A DNA stretch of 64,000 nt, taken from positions 1 through 64,000 of the forward strand of contig JBGTBY010000010.1 of the NCBI GenBank assembly GCA_041749075.1. The letters run 5' to 3'. The first letter of the stretch is position 1, and each line of letters opens with the position of its first letter. This document shows, one piece after another, positions 52,446-62,273 of the stretch. The notes under the pieces were generated by a model that was not told the origin of the DNA, ran no database searches, and saw nothing but the letters and a program-made list of their open reading frames with translations. Origin of the DNA: CAMTWZ01 sp041749075. Lineage in GTDB: Bacteria; Bacteroidota; Rhodothermia; Balneolales; HLUCCA01. The translations under genes were made by a program, and so were the position numbers.

Positions 52446-53027
52446 ATGGGTCTATCTGATATTCTCTACGCTGATATTCCAGCCCTAACCGTAGCTATGC
52501 CCGGGCTTTCTGCAACTAGCTCAATCCCAAATATTTTTGGGGGAGATAACATTACTGGACCTGCGGGGGATCTACTGGCACAGACAACTCCAAATATCTT
52601 TGGCGGTGTCGATATTCAATCTGCAAATGGAACAACTATTGCGAGTTCCGAAACGAATATATTTGGCGGAGAATCCTTCATGGGAGCTGATGGCACTAGC
52701 CTGGGTCACACCGAGGCTAACATCTTCGACGGAAATAATTTTTTCGGATCGGATGGTGGGATGATAGGACACTCGGAACCAAATATTTTTGGTGGAGAGA
52801 ATTTCATGAGCATGGAGGGTAGTACACATCTTGCTTCCCAGCCCAATATTTTCGGTGGTGACGATTTCAGTGGAAATTTTTTCCCTACACAGTCTATGGA
52901 AACAATTGGTGGAGGGCTAGAACTGCCAGACTTAGGTGGATTTGATACCAGCATATCTGACTTTAGTGACTTCGATTTTGGTGGCTTTGACGGGGGGGCA
53001 TTCGAAGGATTGTCTGACTTGTTTTAA
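52446..53027 (+). CDS. NIFGG 21-residue tandem-repeat protein
   Basis: A 193-residue acidic, soluble-looking protein without signal peptide. Residues about 28-150 are five complete units of exactly 21 residues plus a partial sixth, each starting NIFGG (once NIFDG). The consensus is roughly NIFGG-[DE]-x-[FI]-x4-G-x3-[LI]-x-x-[ST]-x-P. Each unit looks like a beta-hairpin with a turn at the D-G pair. The tail is rich in Gly, Asp and Phe (GGLELPDLGGFDTSISDFSDFDFGGFDGG) and may be disordered or phase-separating. I do not know a function. It is followed 43 bp later, on the same strand, by a membrane-anchored orphan, and base composition is more A+T-rich than the core. Confidence 0.75.
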   Translation: MGLSDILYADIPALTVAMPGLSATSSIPNIFGGDNITGPAGDLLAQTTPNIFGGVDIQSANGTTIASSETNIFGGESFMGADGTSLGHTEANIFDGNNFFGSDGGMIGHSEPNIFGGENFMSMEGSTHLASQPNIFGGDDFSGNFFPTQSMETIGGGLELPDLGGFDTSISDFSDFDFGGFDGGAFEGLSDLF

Positions 53028-53070
53028 TATCCTGTTATATAAAGGATGATGTACTTAAATAAGGTTAGAA

Positions 53071-54771
53071 ATGGAATTAAAGACTTCAACGCATCTCCAA
53101 CAAGCAGAAATAGAAATTCAAAATCTCGAAAATGAACTGAGTAATGTTCTTGATGCCACAGTCCATTCCCACCTAATCGATTTTGTATCTAAAGAGCGAG
53201 ATAGACAATTTGTACCACTCTGGGATGTAGTTGGAAATCGTTGCGACGTAATTGAGGCTCTGATCAAGCAGTCCGAGAAAAAGGAGAAAAAAGATGAGGT
53301 TCAAGCTCGCATAAAAAGCTACTTCAATGCAATTAACCCTGGTCCAATAGCATCTGAGTTACATGGCAATGCCCAATTTCACTCGATTGCTACTCAATAT
53401 GATAAGGTTGTTAAACAACTAGAGCTTTCACCAACAATAGGGCCAATCGTTCGAAGATATCATTTACCACTTCAATCGGTCCAGAAACTTGGACCACCCT
53501 GCTCAATTCCGCTCCAGACAGCATATAAAGCATTGGAAAAACATGCGCAGATTGTACAATCTCACATGAAGCTAATGCAGTCAGTTGCAGCTGGAAATGG
53601 CACTAGATCAGCAATTCGCATTTCTGCCGCAGTTGCTGGAGGTGTGCTTCTCGGACCCTTAGGCGCTATTGGCGCACGATTCCTTTCTGGTGCCTTTACA
53701 GATCAGTCGGATAAAATCGATGAATCTAAAAACCGGGTAGCTGGATCTTTTGACGATTTTACAACCTCGTTCTCACAGTCAATGGAGACAGTAGATAATT
53801 ATCTTCTGTACACCTTGGCTTCGCTCTATGGAGGCTTACTGTTGAGAATTGAGCAAGATTTAAACTCAATTGGAAAGCATTTAGCAGACATCAACCTCAA
53901 CAACGGTTTTGTTCAAATAAAGCTCAACACTGAGGCCCACCAAGCATTCTTAAAATGGTGTGAGGATACTCGTGCTCAGCTGAATTTACTCAAAGATGAA
54001 CAAGCATGGGTTAAACTTGGAGATGCAGCAGATAAGGCATTACGATATACACTATCCGATCCGTGCCGTATCGAAATAGTAGAAGTAGACGGTGTGACAT
54101 CATATGCAGTAATATTCGCACGATTAAGGGCCACAGCTCTCAACGCGGCAGCTGATATAGCTTGGAAAGAGCGCCGATATGATGATGCCTGCCGATTGTA
54201 TCAATTCTTGCTTGAAGGCACTAACCTCGGCTGGGAACGATTAGTGCCAGATCCAGAGACTCCACCAGAATCGAAGTGGCTAGTACATGCAGGTTTGCGC
54301 CTCGCCATTCATTCGACTAGAGGTGGTTTGAATGTCACATCCACTCAATACAATCAACTCACATCGCTTCCAACCTATATGGTGCAAGCTTTGGCGAGGA
54401 AAGCTACAGATAACTCAAACTTCAAAGCACCAGGCGAAGGCTTTTGTGGTGGCTCTTTTGCTGTGGCATTCGCAATTACCCGCTTTGCTAATCATGCACA
54501 GATTAAACTCGATTTGACGCGTAGAATTCCTTCTAACATAAACTATGAACAAACATTGAATTATTGGGAGAGAAACACTGCCGAGCCGTTGCCATACTTC
54601 CAATTTATGGAATTACTTAAGGAAGATCTTGAATCTAAGAACAGTGCCTTCTGGAAATGGCTAGCTTCGGAATCAAAACATATACAACGGAAAAGATATG
54701 TCAAGTTGGCCGCAACTGTAACCGCACTTGTCTGCATATCTGCAGCTGCTTATTTCATTTTCATTGGATAG
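53071..54771 (+). CDS. Orphan membrane-anchored protein with glycine hydrophobic segment
   Basis: A 566-residue protein of unknown family. The first 170 residues look helical (THLQQAEIEIQNLENELSNVL, a charged KQSEKKEKKDEVQ stretch). Residues about 183-208 form a glycine-rich hydrophobic segment (SAAVAGGVLLGPLGAIGARFLSG), which could insert in a membrane. Residues about 350-385 have TPR-like helices (NAAADIAWKERRYDDACRLYQFLLEG). The last 22 residues are a transmembrane helix with almost no lumenal tail (AATVTALVCISAAAYFIFIG), that is, a tail-anchored arrangement. AAGG lies 8 bp before the ATG. A+T-rich codon use marks it as accessory. It may form a unit with the NIFGG gene. Confidence 0.72.
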   Translation: MELKTSTHLQQAEIEIQNLENELSNVLDATVHSHLIDFVSKERDRQFVPLWDVVGNRCDVIEALIKQSEKKEKKDEVQARIKSYFNAINPGPIASELHGNAQFHSIATQYDKVVKQLELSPTIGPIVRRYHLPLQSVQKLGPPCSIPLQTAYKALEKHAQIVQSHMKLMQSVAAGNGTRSAIRISAAVAGGVLLGPLGAIGARFLSGAFTDQSDKIDESKNRVAGSFDDFTTSFSQSMETVDNYLLYTLASLYGGLLLRIEQDLNSIGKHLADINLNNGFVQIKLNTEAHQAFLKWCEDTRAQLNLLKDEQAWVKLGDAADKALRYTLSDPCRIEIVEVDGVTSYAVIFARLRATALNAAADIAWKERRYDDACRLYQFLLEGTNLGWERLVPDPETPPESKWLVHAGLRLAIHSTRGGLNVTSTQYNQLTSLPTYMVQALARKATDNSNFKAPGEGFCGGSFAVAFAITRFANHAQIKLDLTRRIPSNINYEQTLNYWERNTAEPLPYFQFMELLKEDLESKNSAFWKWLASESKHIQRKRYVKLAATVTALVCISAAAYFIFIG

Positions 54772-54852
54772 TTGATTTTAGCTCTGTTTTCCAAGCAAGT
54801 ATAGGGCAAATCAATCACCATTTCACAATGTGACACTCGATTATAAACCACG

Positions 54853-54865
54853 GAATACGGTATTC
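54853..54865. promoter_or_regulatory. Short inverted repeat upstream of hsdR
   Basis: GAATA-CGG-TATTC is a perfect 5-bp inverted repeat 81 bp before the hsdR start, in the 175-bp gap after the orphan gene. It could be an operator for the restriction locus. Otherwise the gap holds no gene or terminator that I can support. Confidence 0.25.
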
Positions 54866-54946
54866 GCTTGAAGCTTTTCTCTATATTCCATCATTGCGCC
54901 TGCATGCGTTAAGATCGCCCCCGATGGATTTCGTAGTCACCTATTT

Positions 54947-57900
54947 ATGAGTTTTTCAACCTATTCCGATGAACCCAATCTTACCCGTGGATCCACGATC
55001 CGCGAATCTCAGATTGAAACGGAGTTCATCGAAAAGCTGAGCGGACTCAAATACGTCATCCGCCCCGATATCCGAGACCGGGCAGCGCTTGAAGCCAATT
55101 TCAGGCAGAAGTTCGAGGCGCTGAATCGTGTGAATCTCTCCGATGGCGAATTCGGTCGACTGATGGACGGTATCGTTTCAGCAGATGTCTATACCGCCGC
55201 CAAGATTCTGCGCGAGCGCAACAGTTTCACGCGCGACGACGGGACCCCGCTCAATTTCACCCTGGTCAACATCAAGGATTGGTGCAAGAACGATTACGAG
55301 GTGGTCAGTCAGCTTCGGATGAACACCGATTACAGCCACCATCGCTACGATGTGCTGTTGTTGATCAATGGCGTCCCTGTAGTCCAGATTGAACTCAAAA
55401 CCCTTGGCATCACCCCGCGTCGTGCCATGGAACAGATTGTTGAGTACAAGAACGACCCCGGCAATGGCTACACCAAGTCCATCCTGTGCTTCCTTCAGCT
55501 TTTTGTGGTCAGCAACCGGTCCGACACCTGGTATTTCGCCAATAACAATGCGCGGCATTATGCCTTCAATGCCGACGAGCGTTTTTTGCCTATCTACCAA
55601 TTCGCCAGCGAGGACAATAAGAAAATCACCCACCTGAGCCAGTTCGCCGAGACGTTCCTTGCCAAGTGCACGCTCGGACAAATGATCAGCCGATATATGG
55701 TGCTCATTGCCAGCGAGCAGAAGTTGATGATGATGCGTCCCTATCAGATTTATGCGGTCAAACGGATTGTCGAATGCATTCACGAGAACAATGGTAACGG
55801 CTTCATCTGGCACACGACCGGAAGTGGAAAGACGCTGACCTCATTCAAGGCATCCACCCTCCTCAAAGACAATCCGGACATCGAGAAGTGCCTGTTTGTG
55901 GTCGACCGGAAGGATCTCGACCGCCAGACCCGCGAGGAATTCAACCGGTTTCAGGAAGGATGTGTCGAGGAGAACACCAACACGGACACATTGGTCAACC
56001 GTCTGCTGTCGGAGGACTATGCGGACAAGGTGATTGTGACCACCATTCAGAAACTCGGACTCGCATTGGATGGTGCCAATGCCCGCAATTATGCCGAACG
56101 GCTCCAACCTTTGCGGAACAAGCGCATCGCATTCATTTTCGATGAGTGCCACCGCTCTCAATTCGGTGAGAACCACAAAGCCATCAAGGAATTCTTCCCG
56201 AAAGCGCAGCTTTTCGGCTTCACAGGCACGCCGATTTTCGAGCAGAATGCGGGATACAAGCAGATTCAGGGCGATCAGGCTACCATGCGCACGACAGAAG
56301 ATCTTTTCCAAAAGCGACTTCATGCTTACACCATCACGCATGCCATCGAAGATGCGAATGTCTTGCGTTTTCATGTGGATTATTACAAGCCGGAGAAGGA
56401 AAACGCGCAGAAAGCTGGTGAAAGCCTGGCCAAGCGCGCCGTGGTTGAAGCCATCTTGCAGAAACATGATGCGGCTACGGGACAACGTCGATTCAACGCC
56501 CTGCTGGCCACCGCCTCCATCAACGACGCCATCGAATACAAAGGACTGTTAGACACGATTCAAGCGGACAGACTCGCTACCGACCCGGAGTTCAAGCCTC
56601 TGAACATCGCCTGCGTGTTTTCTCCACCCGCCGAAGGGAATCCGGATGTACGGCAGATTCAGGAAGACCTTCCCCAAGAGAAGCAGGACAACGAGCAGGA
56701 ACCGGAAAAGAAGAAAGAAGCGCTGAAGGCGATCATTGCGGACTACAACGTCCGGTACCGCACCAACCACACCATCGGTGAGTTCGACCTTTATTATCAG
56801 GATGTCCAGAAGCGCATCAAAGACCACAAATACCCCAACAAGGACCATCCGCGCGAGGAGAAGATTGACATCACGATCGTCGTTGACATGCTCCTGACCG
56901 GGTTCGATTCGCAGTTTCTGAACACCTTGTATGTGGACAAGAACCTGAAACATCACGGCCTGATCCAAGCCTTTTCGCGCACCAACCGTGTGTTGAACGG
57001 AACCAAACCCTACGGCAACATTCTGGATTTCCGCCAACAACAGGATGCCGTGGATGCGGCCATCGCGCTGTTCTCAGGTGAGAAAACCGGTGTCCAAGCC
57101 CGTGAGATATGGTTGGTGGACAAAGCACCTGTGGTCATTCAAAAGCTCAAAGAAGCCGTCAAGGGTCTGGAATCGTTCATGGTATCACAAGGACTGACTT
57201 GCGCTCCGGAAGATGTGCCGAACCTGAAAGGAGACGAAGCCCGCGCCGCCTTCATCACGCATTTCAAGGAAGTGCAGCGTCTCAAGACCCAGTTGGACCA
57301 ATACACCGACCTAACCACAACCGACATCACCGCCATCGAACAGATTCTGCCATCGGCCGATCACCAGGCGTTTCGTGGCGTGTATCTGGAAACCGCGCAG
57401 CGCCTCAAACAGAACCAAGGCAAGGAAGGTGGCCCAGCCGGAGCCGACCCTGACCAACTCGATTTCGAATTCGTGCTCTTCGCTTCCGCCCTCATCGATT
57501 ACGACTACATCATGGGGCTAATCACCCGGTACTCGCAACAGGAGCCCGGCAAGCAGAAAATGACCAGCGAGCAGCTTATCGGACTCATCCAGAGCGACGC
57601 CAAATTCATGAACGAGCGCGAAGACATCGCCGCCTACATCGCCACCCTGAAAATCGGTGAAGGGCTGAGCGAAACCGCCATTCGCGAGGGTTATGCAAAG
57701 TTCAAGCGGGAAAAAGATGCTGCTGAACTGGCCGAAATCGCGCATCGACACCAGATTGCCATCGATGCACTCAGCGAGTTTGTGAACGGCATCCTGCAAC
57801 GCATGATCTTCGATGGAGGACGGCTCAACGATCTTTTGGCTCCGCTCGGACTCGGTTGGAAAGCCCGCACCCAAGCCGAACTCGCGTTGATGAAAGATTT

Positions 57901-57967
57901 GCTTCCTCTCCTTACCAAACGCTCCGGTGGGCGTGAGATTTCCGGATTACGTGCTTATGAGCAGTGA
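54947..57967 (+). CDS. hsdR: Type I restriction endonuclease, subunit R (HsdR)
   Basis: The 1006-residue translocating nuclease subunit. The N-terminal PD-(D/E)xK nuclease has Asp135 and the VQIELK motif (Glu149, Lys151), then QIVEYKND. The SF2 helicase motor has Walker A TTGSGKT (291-297), DECH box (399-402), TGTP (426-429) and motif VI-like QAFSRTNR. The C-terminal helical region (after about 750) contacts the methylase core. Its codon use resembles the core genome more than that of hsdS and the ATPase gene. The stop overlaps the hsdS start. Confidence 0.96.
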   Translation: MSFSTYSDEPNLTRGSTIRESQIETEFIEKLSGLKYVIRPDIRDRAALEANFRQKFEALNRVNLSDGEFGRLMDGIVSADVYTAAKILRERNSFTRDDGTPLNFTLVNIKDWCKNDYEVVSQLRMNTDYSHHRYDVLLLINGVPVVQIELKTLGITPRRAMEQIVEYKNDPGNGYTKSILCFLQLFVVSNRSDTWYFANNNARHYAFNADERFLPIYQFASEDNKKITHLSQFAETFLAKCTLGQMISRYMVLIASEQKLMMMRPYQIYAVKRIVECIHENNGNGFIWHTTGSGKTLTSFKASTLLKDNPDIEKCLFVVDRKDLDRQTREEFNRFQEGCVEENTNTDTLVNRLLSEDYADKVIVTTIQKLGLALDGANARNYAERLQPLRNKRIAFIFDECHRSQFGENHKAIKEFFPKAQLFGFTGTPIFEQNAGYKQIQGDQATMRTTEDLFQKRLHAYTITHAIEDANVLRFHVDYYKPEKENAQKAGESLAKRAVVEAILQKHDAATGQRRFNALLATASINDAIEYKGLLDTIQADRLATDPEFKPLNIACVFSPPAEGNPDVRQIQEDLPQEKQDNEQEPEKKKEALKAIIADYNVRYRTNHTIGEFDLYYQDVQKRIKDHKYPNKDHPREEKIDITIVVDMLLTGFDSQFLNTLYVDKNLKHHGLIQAFSRTNRVLNGTKPYGNILDFRQQQDAVDAAIALFSGEKTGVQAREIWLVDKAPVVIQKLKEAVKGLESFMVSQGLTCAPEDVPNLKGDEARAAFITHFKEVQRLKTQLDQYTDLTTTDITAIEQILPSADHQAFRGVYLETAQRLKQNQGKEGGPAGADPDQLDFEFVLFASALIDYDYIMGLITRYSQQEPGKQKMTSEQLIGLIQSDAKFMNEREDIAAYIATLKIGEGLSETAIREGYAKFKREKDAAELAEIAHRHQIAIDALSEFVNGILQRMIFDGGRLNDLLAPLGLGWKARTQAELALMKDLLPLLTKRSGGREISGLRAYEQ

Positions 57968-59273
57968 AATGAATAGAGTGGAAGACCAACATGAAGTGCT
58001 GGTGCCGGGGCTGAGATTTCCTGAGTTTCAATCGGAAAACGAATGGACATTTGCTGCATTAGGATCATTCGCAAAAATCCTAAATCAAAAAGTCGGAAAT
58101 GCAGTTTGCATTCCTCTCAGTGTGACAAGCGGAGTGGGATTGGTCAGCCAAATTGAAAAATTTGGGCGCGTGATTGCTGGTGATTCCTATCGCAACTACA
58201 TACGCATTCAAAAAGACAACTTCGCATACAATAAGAGCGCAACCAAAGATTTTCCTGAGGGTTTTATTGCCCGATACAAAAAAGATGAGAGTGCTGCCGT
58301 ACCAAATAGCATTTTTACAGCTTTCACTCTGAATACAGCCTCAGTTGTTCCAGCATATTTAGATTACATTTTTGAGAAGAACACTCATGGTAAATGGTTG
58401 CGTCAATACATAGAAGTCGGATCAAGAGCTCATGGATCGCTAAGTGTCAGCGATAAAAATCTATTATCAACACCGATTCCTGTTCCTTTGGGCAGAAAAA
58501 GTATAGACGAACAGCAAAAAATCGCCGACTTTCTGAATTCGCTTGACGAGCTCATCACCGCACAGTCCTGCAAAGTGGACCTGCTCAAGCTCCATAAAAA
58601 GGGACTGATGCAGCAGTTGTTTCCGAGGGAGGGAGAGACGGTGCCGAGATTGCGGTTTGCTGGGTTTGAGGGGGAGTGGAGGGAGACAACTCTTGGACAA
58701 CTCGCTAGACTGGTTCGTGGGCCGTTTGGGGGTAGTCTAAAAAAGGAGATATTCGTCGCCAGCGGCTATGCAGTTTACGAGCAGCAGCACGCTATCTATT
58801 CTGACTTCAGCTCCTTCAGATATCATATTACTGCAGAGAAATTTCACGAACTGAGGCGGTTCGCAGTTACTGCCCATGACATCATCATGAGTTGCTCGGG
58901 AACGATGGGTAAATTTGCGATAATCCCAGACGTCGCAGCGCACGGAGTGATCAATCAAGCACTCCTTAAACTGACACCAAATGGCTACTGCGATACAAAT
59001 TTTCTCAAAGAGGTTCTAGAATTACCAAGCATTCAAGAGAAGCTTCTTTCGCAATCAGCCGGTGGGGCAATTCAAAATGTTGTCTCCGTTGATCAAATTA
59101 AAGCACTTACTCTGCGACTACCCAGCGTAGAAGAACAAAAAGCAGTCGTGGGCTGCCTAAGCGACCTAGACGCCCTGATCACCGAAGAAACCCAACGCCT
59201 TGAGTCGCTCAAGATTCATAAGAAAGGTTTGATGCAGGGGTTGTTCCCAATTGTGGAAGAGTTGAACTACTGA
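57957..59273 (+). CDS. hsdS: Type I restriction-modification specificity subunit (HsdS)
   Basis: A 438-residue two-TRD specificity protein. Two half-repeats are visible. Each begins with a VPxLRFxxFxxEW segment (near residue 10 and near 220) and ends with a helix of the type LHKKGLMQQLFP (near 210) and IHKKGLMQGLFP (near 430). The recognition domains lie between them. The start at 57957 (MSSEMNR) overlaps the hsdR stop; an ATG at 57969 is equally possible. TRDs are A+T-rich compared with hsdR, as expected of exchanged modules. The recognition sequence cannot be predicted. Confidence 0.93.
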   Translation: MSSEMNRVEDQHEVLVPGLRFPEFQSENEWTFAALGSFAKILNQKVGNAVCIPLSVTSGVGLVSQIEKFGRVIAGDSYRNYIRIQKDNFAYNKSATKDFPEGFIARYKKDESAAVPNSIFTAFTLNTASVVPAYLDYIFEKNTHGKWLRQYIEVGSRAHGSLSVSDKNLLSTPIPVPLGRKSIDEQQKIADFLNSLDELITAQSCKVDLLKLHKKGLMQQLFPREGETVPRLRFAGFEGEWRETTLGQLARLVRGPFGGSLKKEIFVASGYAVYEQQHAIYSDFSSFRYHITAEKFHELRRFAVTAHDIIMSCSGTMGKFAIIPDVAAHGVINQALLKLTPNGYCDTNFLKEVLELPSIQEKLLSQSAGGAIQNVVSVDQIKALTLRLPSVEEQKAVVGCLSDLDALITEETQRLESLKIHKKGLMQGLFPIVEELNY

Positions 59274-59312
59274 CCTCGATTTCAACGATTAATATTACAA
59301 ATTATACCCAAT

Positions 59313-62264
59313 ATGGACTCAGCATCATCACCCTTTAATATCGGTACATCACGGTGGCCTCGGGGTTCAGAATGGCGGCGGTGGGATTTACATGTACACA
59401 CACCAGAAAGTAGGTTGGGCTCTCCATTTGGTCAGCTCACTTGGGTTGAGTACATAGATGCACTAGAAAAAGCGGCAACTGAAGCGAACATATCTGTCAT
59501 AGGAGTCACCGATTACATGACAATCGATGGCTATGAAAAAATCTATGCAGAGAAACACTCAAATGGTCGCATGAGCACGGTGGATCTTTTGATTCCTAAC
59601 ATCGAGTTACGAATGATGCCACCAACTAGCGACGGAAAAGCATTGAATCTTCATTTGCTGATTGATCCAACTGAACCAGATCATATTGATGAAATTAAGC
59701 GAGCTCTTCGTAATCTAAAATTCGAGTACTCTGGACAGCTTTATGGATGTTTTAAAGAAGATTTGATCCGATTTGGGAGAATTCAAAACCCAGGAATTAC
59801 AAACGACGAGGCCGCATATGTATTTGGTATTCAACAGTTCAAGCCCGATCGTACTGTTATTAAAGCATGGCTTGATAAAGAACAGTGGTTACGAAACAAC
59901 TCACTTATAGGAATTGCAAATGGGAAAGATGGTATTAGCGGCCTTCCAGTTGACAGCTTTGGTGCTATTCGAGATGAGGTTTTGAGATGGTGCCACTTTG
60001 TGTTCTCCGGAAATCCACGTGATCGTGAACATTATCTAGGTCACAAGACTGGATCCCCAAAAGAAGCGATCATTCGCCAATACCGTTCGCTAAAACCTTG
60101 TATTCATGGATCTGATGCACATGAGGCAAGTAATTTATTCAAACCTGACCATGATCGATTCTGCTGGATAAAAAGTGATCCCACATTTCACGGTCTAAGG
60201 CAAATTATTTGGGAACCCGAAGATCGAGTTCACATTGGCACTAAGCCACCTCAACCATCAGATCGCAGTCAGCAGATCAGAAAGATTTCAATAGAAAAGA
60301 GCGAAGGCTGGTTCGATGTCGATTCAATCGAACTCAATTCAGGGTTAGTGGCAATAATTGGTGAGAAAGGGTCTGGCAAAACAGCAATTGCTGATCTTAT
60401 AGCCTTTGCTTCGGGATATCCAATCGATCGCAAATCAACCTCATCTTTCATCTCTAAAGGATCCAAATATTTGTTTGGAACTGGGGTCGATCTTTTATGG
60501 GGTAGTGATGAATTAACTTCCGGAACTCTTACGGATAATCCATTTAAAACTCAACGACCTCGGGTACGCTATCTATCACAAGACTTTGTAGAGCGCCTTT
60601 GTTCATCGGATCACGAAGGAACAGAGCTACAGACTGCCATTGAAGAAGTGGTTTTTTCAAAATTGGACGAGGTCCAAAAAGAAGGGTATTCCTCGTTCAG
60701 TGAGTTGAGAAAAGCCCGTGAAGCGGCATCAAATATTCAAAAGGAGTCTCTCCGAGGGGAACTTGCTACTTTGAATAAGGAAGTCGAACGTCTCCAAGAG
60801 TCAATTGACCAAAGAGCTTCCAAGGTCTCTTTGAAGGCTGAAGTTGAAAAGCAGGTCGAAGAGCTCAAAAAGCAAATGCCTGAGGCAACCCAATTGGTTG
60901 ATCAGAAGATACTTTTTGAGCTCGAAACACAGCAAACACAGCTTAAAGCGATAGAAGAGCAGATCTCGAACAGAAGTCGCCGCCGACGGACTATTGACGG
61001 TGTTATTGAGTCATATCGCACCCTAAGAAGGACTACCGAACAAGAGTTGGCTATACTCAAAAAGGAACTGCTTGATGCAGGTGTGCCAGAAGTTATTGCC
61101 TCAGAAGTTATGCCGGGGTGGTCGTCACAAATCGAGATCCTACTTGATGCGGAAATTAAGAGCCTAGACAATGAAATATCCGGATTAATTGGAACAGATA
61201 GGGAATCCGAATCCCCCCCTTCCATCATCAACATTCAGGCTAATATCGCGGCATTGAAGGGAAAAGTAGCAGAGGATGAAGTTAGCCGAAATAGATTACT
61301 AGATCTCCAGAAGCAAATTGCCGATCGCATTACAAGTGGTGAACGTCTGGCTAAAGAGATTCAAAATCTAGATGAAAAAGTGACGAAGAATTTGGAGAAA
61401 CAGAAGTCGAGACAGATCGAGCTATATCTTGAAGTGTTCACAGCCTTGTCAGCAGATGAGGAGGGTTTGAGAGAGCTTTATTCGCCTTTACAAGTTGCGA
61501 TCAATGAGCTCGGTGAAGAGATGCAATTTAGTGTTTCGGTCGGCTACCAGATCGATGCAAAGTCGTGGCTTGATCGAGCGGCGCGTTTCTTCGATATGCG
61601 ACGTGTCGGTGCCGAATCCAAAAGACAAGAAATGGAAAAGATAATTGAGACAAAATTGGTGCCAGCATGGAAAAGCGGGACCCCGTCCGCTATAGAAACA
61701 GCAATCACGGAATTGGCTAAGGAAGTTGACGTTCAGTCGTTTCCCGACAAATTCGGCACTTCCAAACTATCACGCGTCGAATTGTCAGACTGGCTTTATT
61801 CTGTCGATCATATTGAGCTGTCCTACAAAATCCTCTATTCTGGAACTGAACTAGAATATCTATCTCCAGGAACTAGAGGGATTGCGTTATTGGTACTGTA
61901 CTTACTAATGGATGAAGATGACACACGTCCGTTATTGATCGATCAGCCAGAAGGCAATCTTGATAATTCATCAATTTATATGCAATTGGTGCCTTATATC
62001 AGAAAGGCGAAGAAACGTAGACAAATCATTCTCATCTCACACAACCCAAACCTTGTAGTTGCGACTGATGCTGAGCAAATTATCATTGCATCCGCAGAGC
62101 GGTCTAGCACGCAACAATACCCTCGCTTTCATTATAATTCAGGTGGATTGGAATATTCGGCTATAGGAGATAAGCTTGGAATTCGAGAAGCCGTTTGTTT
62201 GCTTCTTGAAGGTGGCGAGGAAGCTTTTAAGGCTCGTGAAAATCGATATTCACTAGTTCACTAA
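59313..62264 (+). CDS. PHP domain-SMC-like ATPase fusion (TrlF type)
   Basis: A 983-residue protein inserted in the restriction operon. An N-terminal PHP phosphoesterase domain shows DLHVHTPES (His27, His29), GVTDY (Asp67), the IELRMMP region and HGSDAHE (265-271). The ATPase half starts with Walker A GEKGSGKTA (350-358) and has a long charged coiled coil (about 470-720). It ends with Walker B LLIDQPEGNLDN (875-886) and an H-loop LISHNPN. This is the SMC/Rad50-like head-coil-head arrangement. The architecture matches proteins annotated as TrlF-family AAA-like ATPases found beside type I RM genes; a defence role on nucleic acid is inferred. It lies 39 bp after hsdS and 9 bp before hsdM, in A+T-rich sequence. 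Confidence 0.87.
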   Translation: MDSASSPFNIGTSRWPRGSEWRRWDLHVHTPESRLGSPFGQLTWVEYIDALEKAATEANISVIGVTDYMTIDGYEKIYAEKHSNGRMSTVDLLIPNIELRMMPPTSDGKALNLHLLIDPTEPDHIDEIKRALRNLKFEYSGQLYGCFKEDLIRFGRIQNPGITNDEAAYVFGIQQFKPDRTVIKAWLDKEQWLRNNSLIGIANGKDGISGLPVDSFGAIRDEVLRWCHFVFSGNPRDREHYLGHKTGSPKEAIIRQYRSLKPCIHGSDAHEASNLFKPDHDRFCWIKSDPTFHGLRQIIWEPEDRVHIGTKPPQPSDRSQQIRKISIEKSEGWFDVDSIELNSGLVAIIGEKGSGKTAIADLIAFASGYPIDRKSTSSFISKGSKYLFGTGVDLLWGSDELTSGTLTDNPFKTQRPRVRYLSQDFVERLCSSDHEGTELQTAIEEVVFSKLDEVQKEGYSSFSELRKAREAASNIQKESLRGELATLNKEVERLQESIDQRASKVSLKAEVEKQVEELKKQMPEATQLVDQKILFELETQQTQLKAIEEQISNRSRRRRTIDGVIESYRTLRRTTEQELAILKKELLDAGVPEVIASEVMPGWSSQIEILLDAEIKSLDNEISGLIGTDRESESPPSIINIQANIAALKGKVAEDEVSRNRLLDLQKQIADRITSGERLAKEIQNLDEKVTKNLEKQKSRQIELYLEVFTALSADEEGLRELYSPLQVAINELGEEMQFSVSVGYQIDAKSWLDRAARFFDMRRVGAESKRQEMEKIIETKLVPAWKSGTPSAIETAITELAKEVDVQSFPDKFGTSKLSRVELSDWLYSVDHIELSYKILYSGTELEYLSPGTRGIALLVLYLLMDEDDTRPLLIDQPEGNLDNSSIYMQLVPYIRKAKKRRQIILISHNPNLVVATDAEQIIIASAERSSTQQYPRFHYNSGGLEYSAIGDKLGIREAVCLLLEGGEEAFKARENRYSLVH

Positions 62265-62273
62265 TTTTTTACA

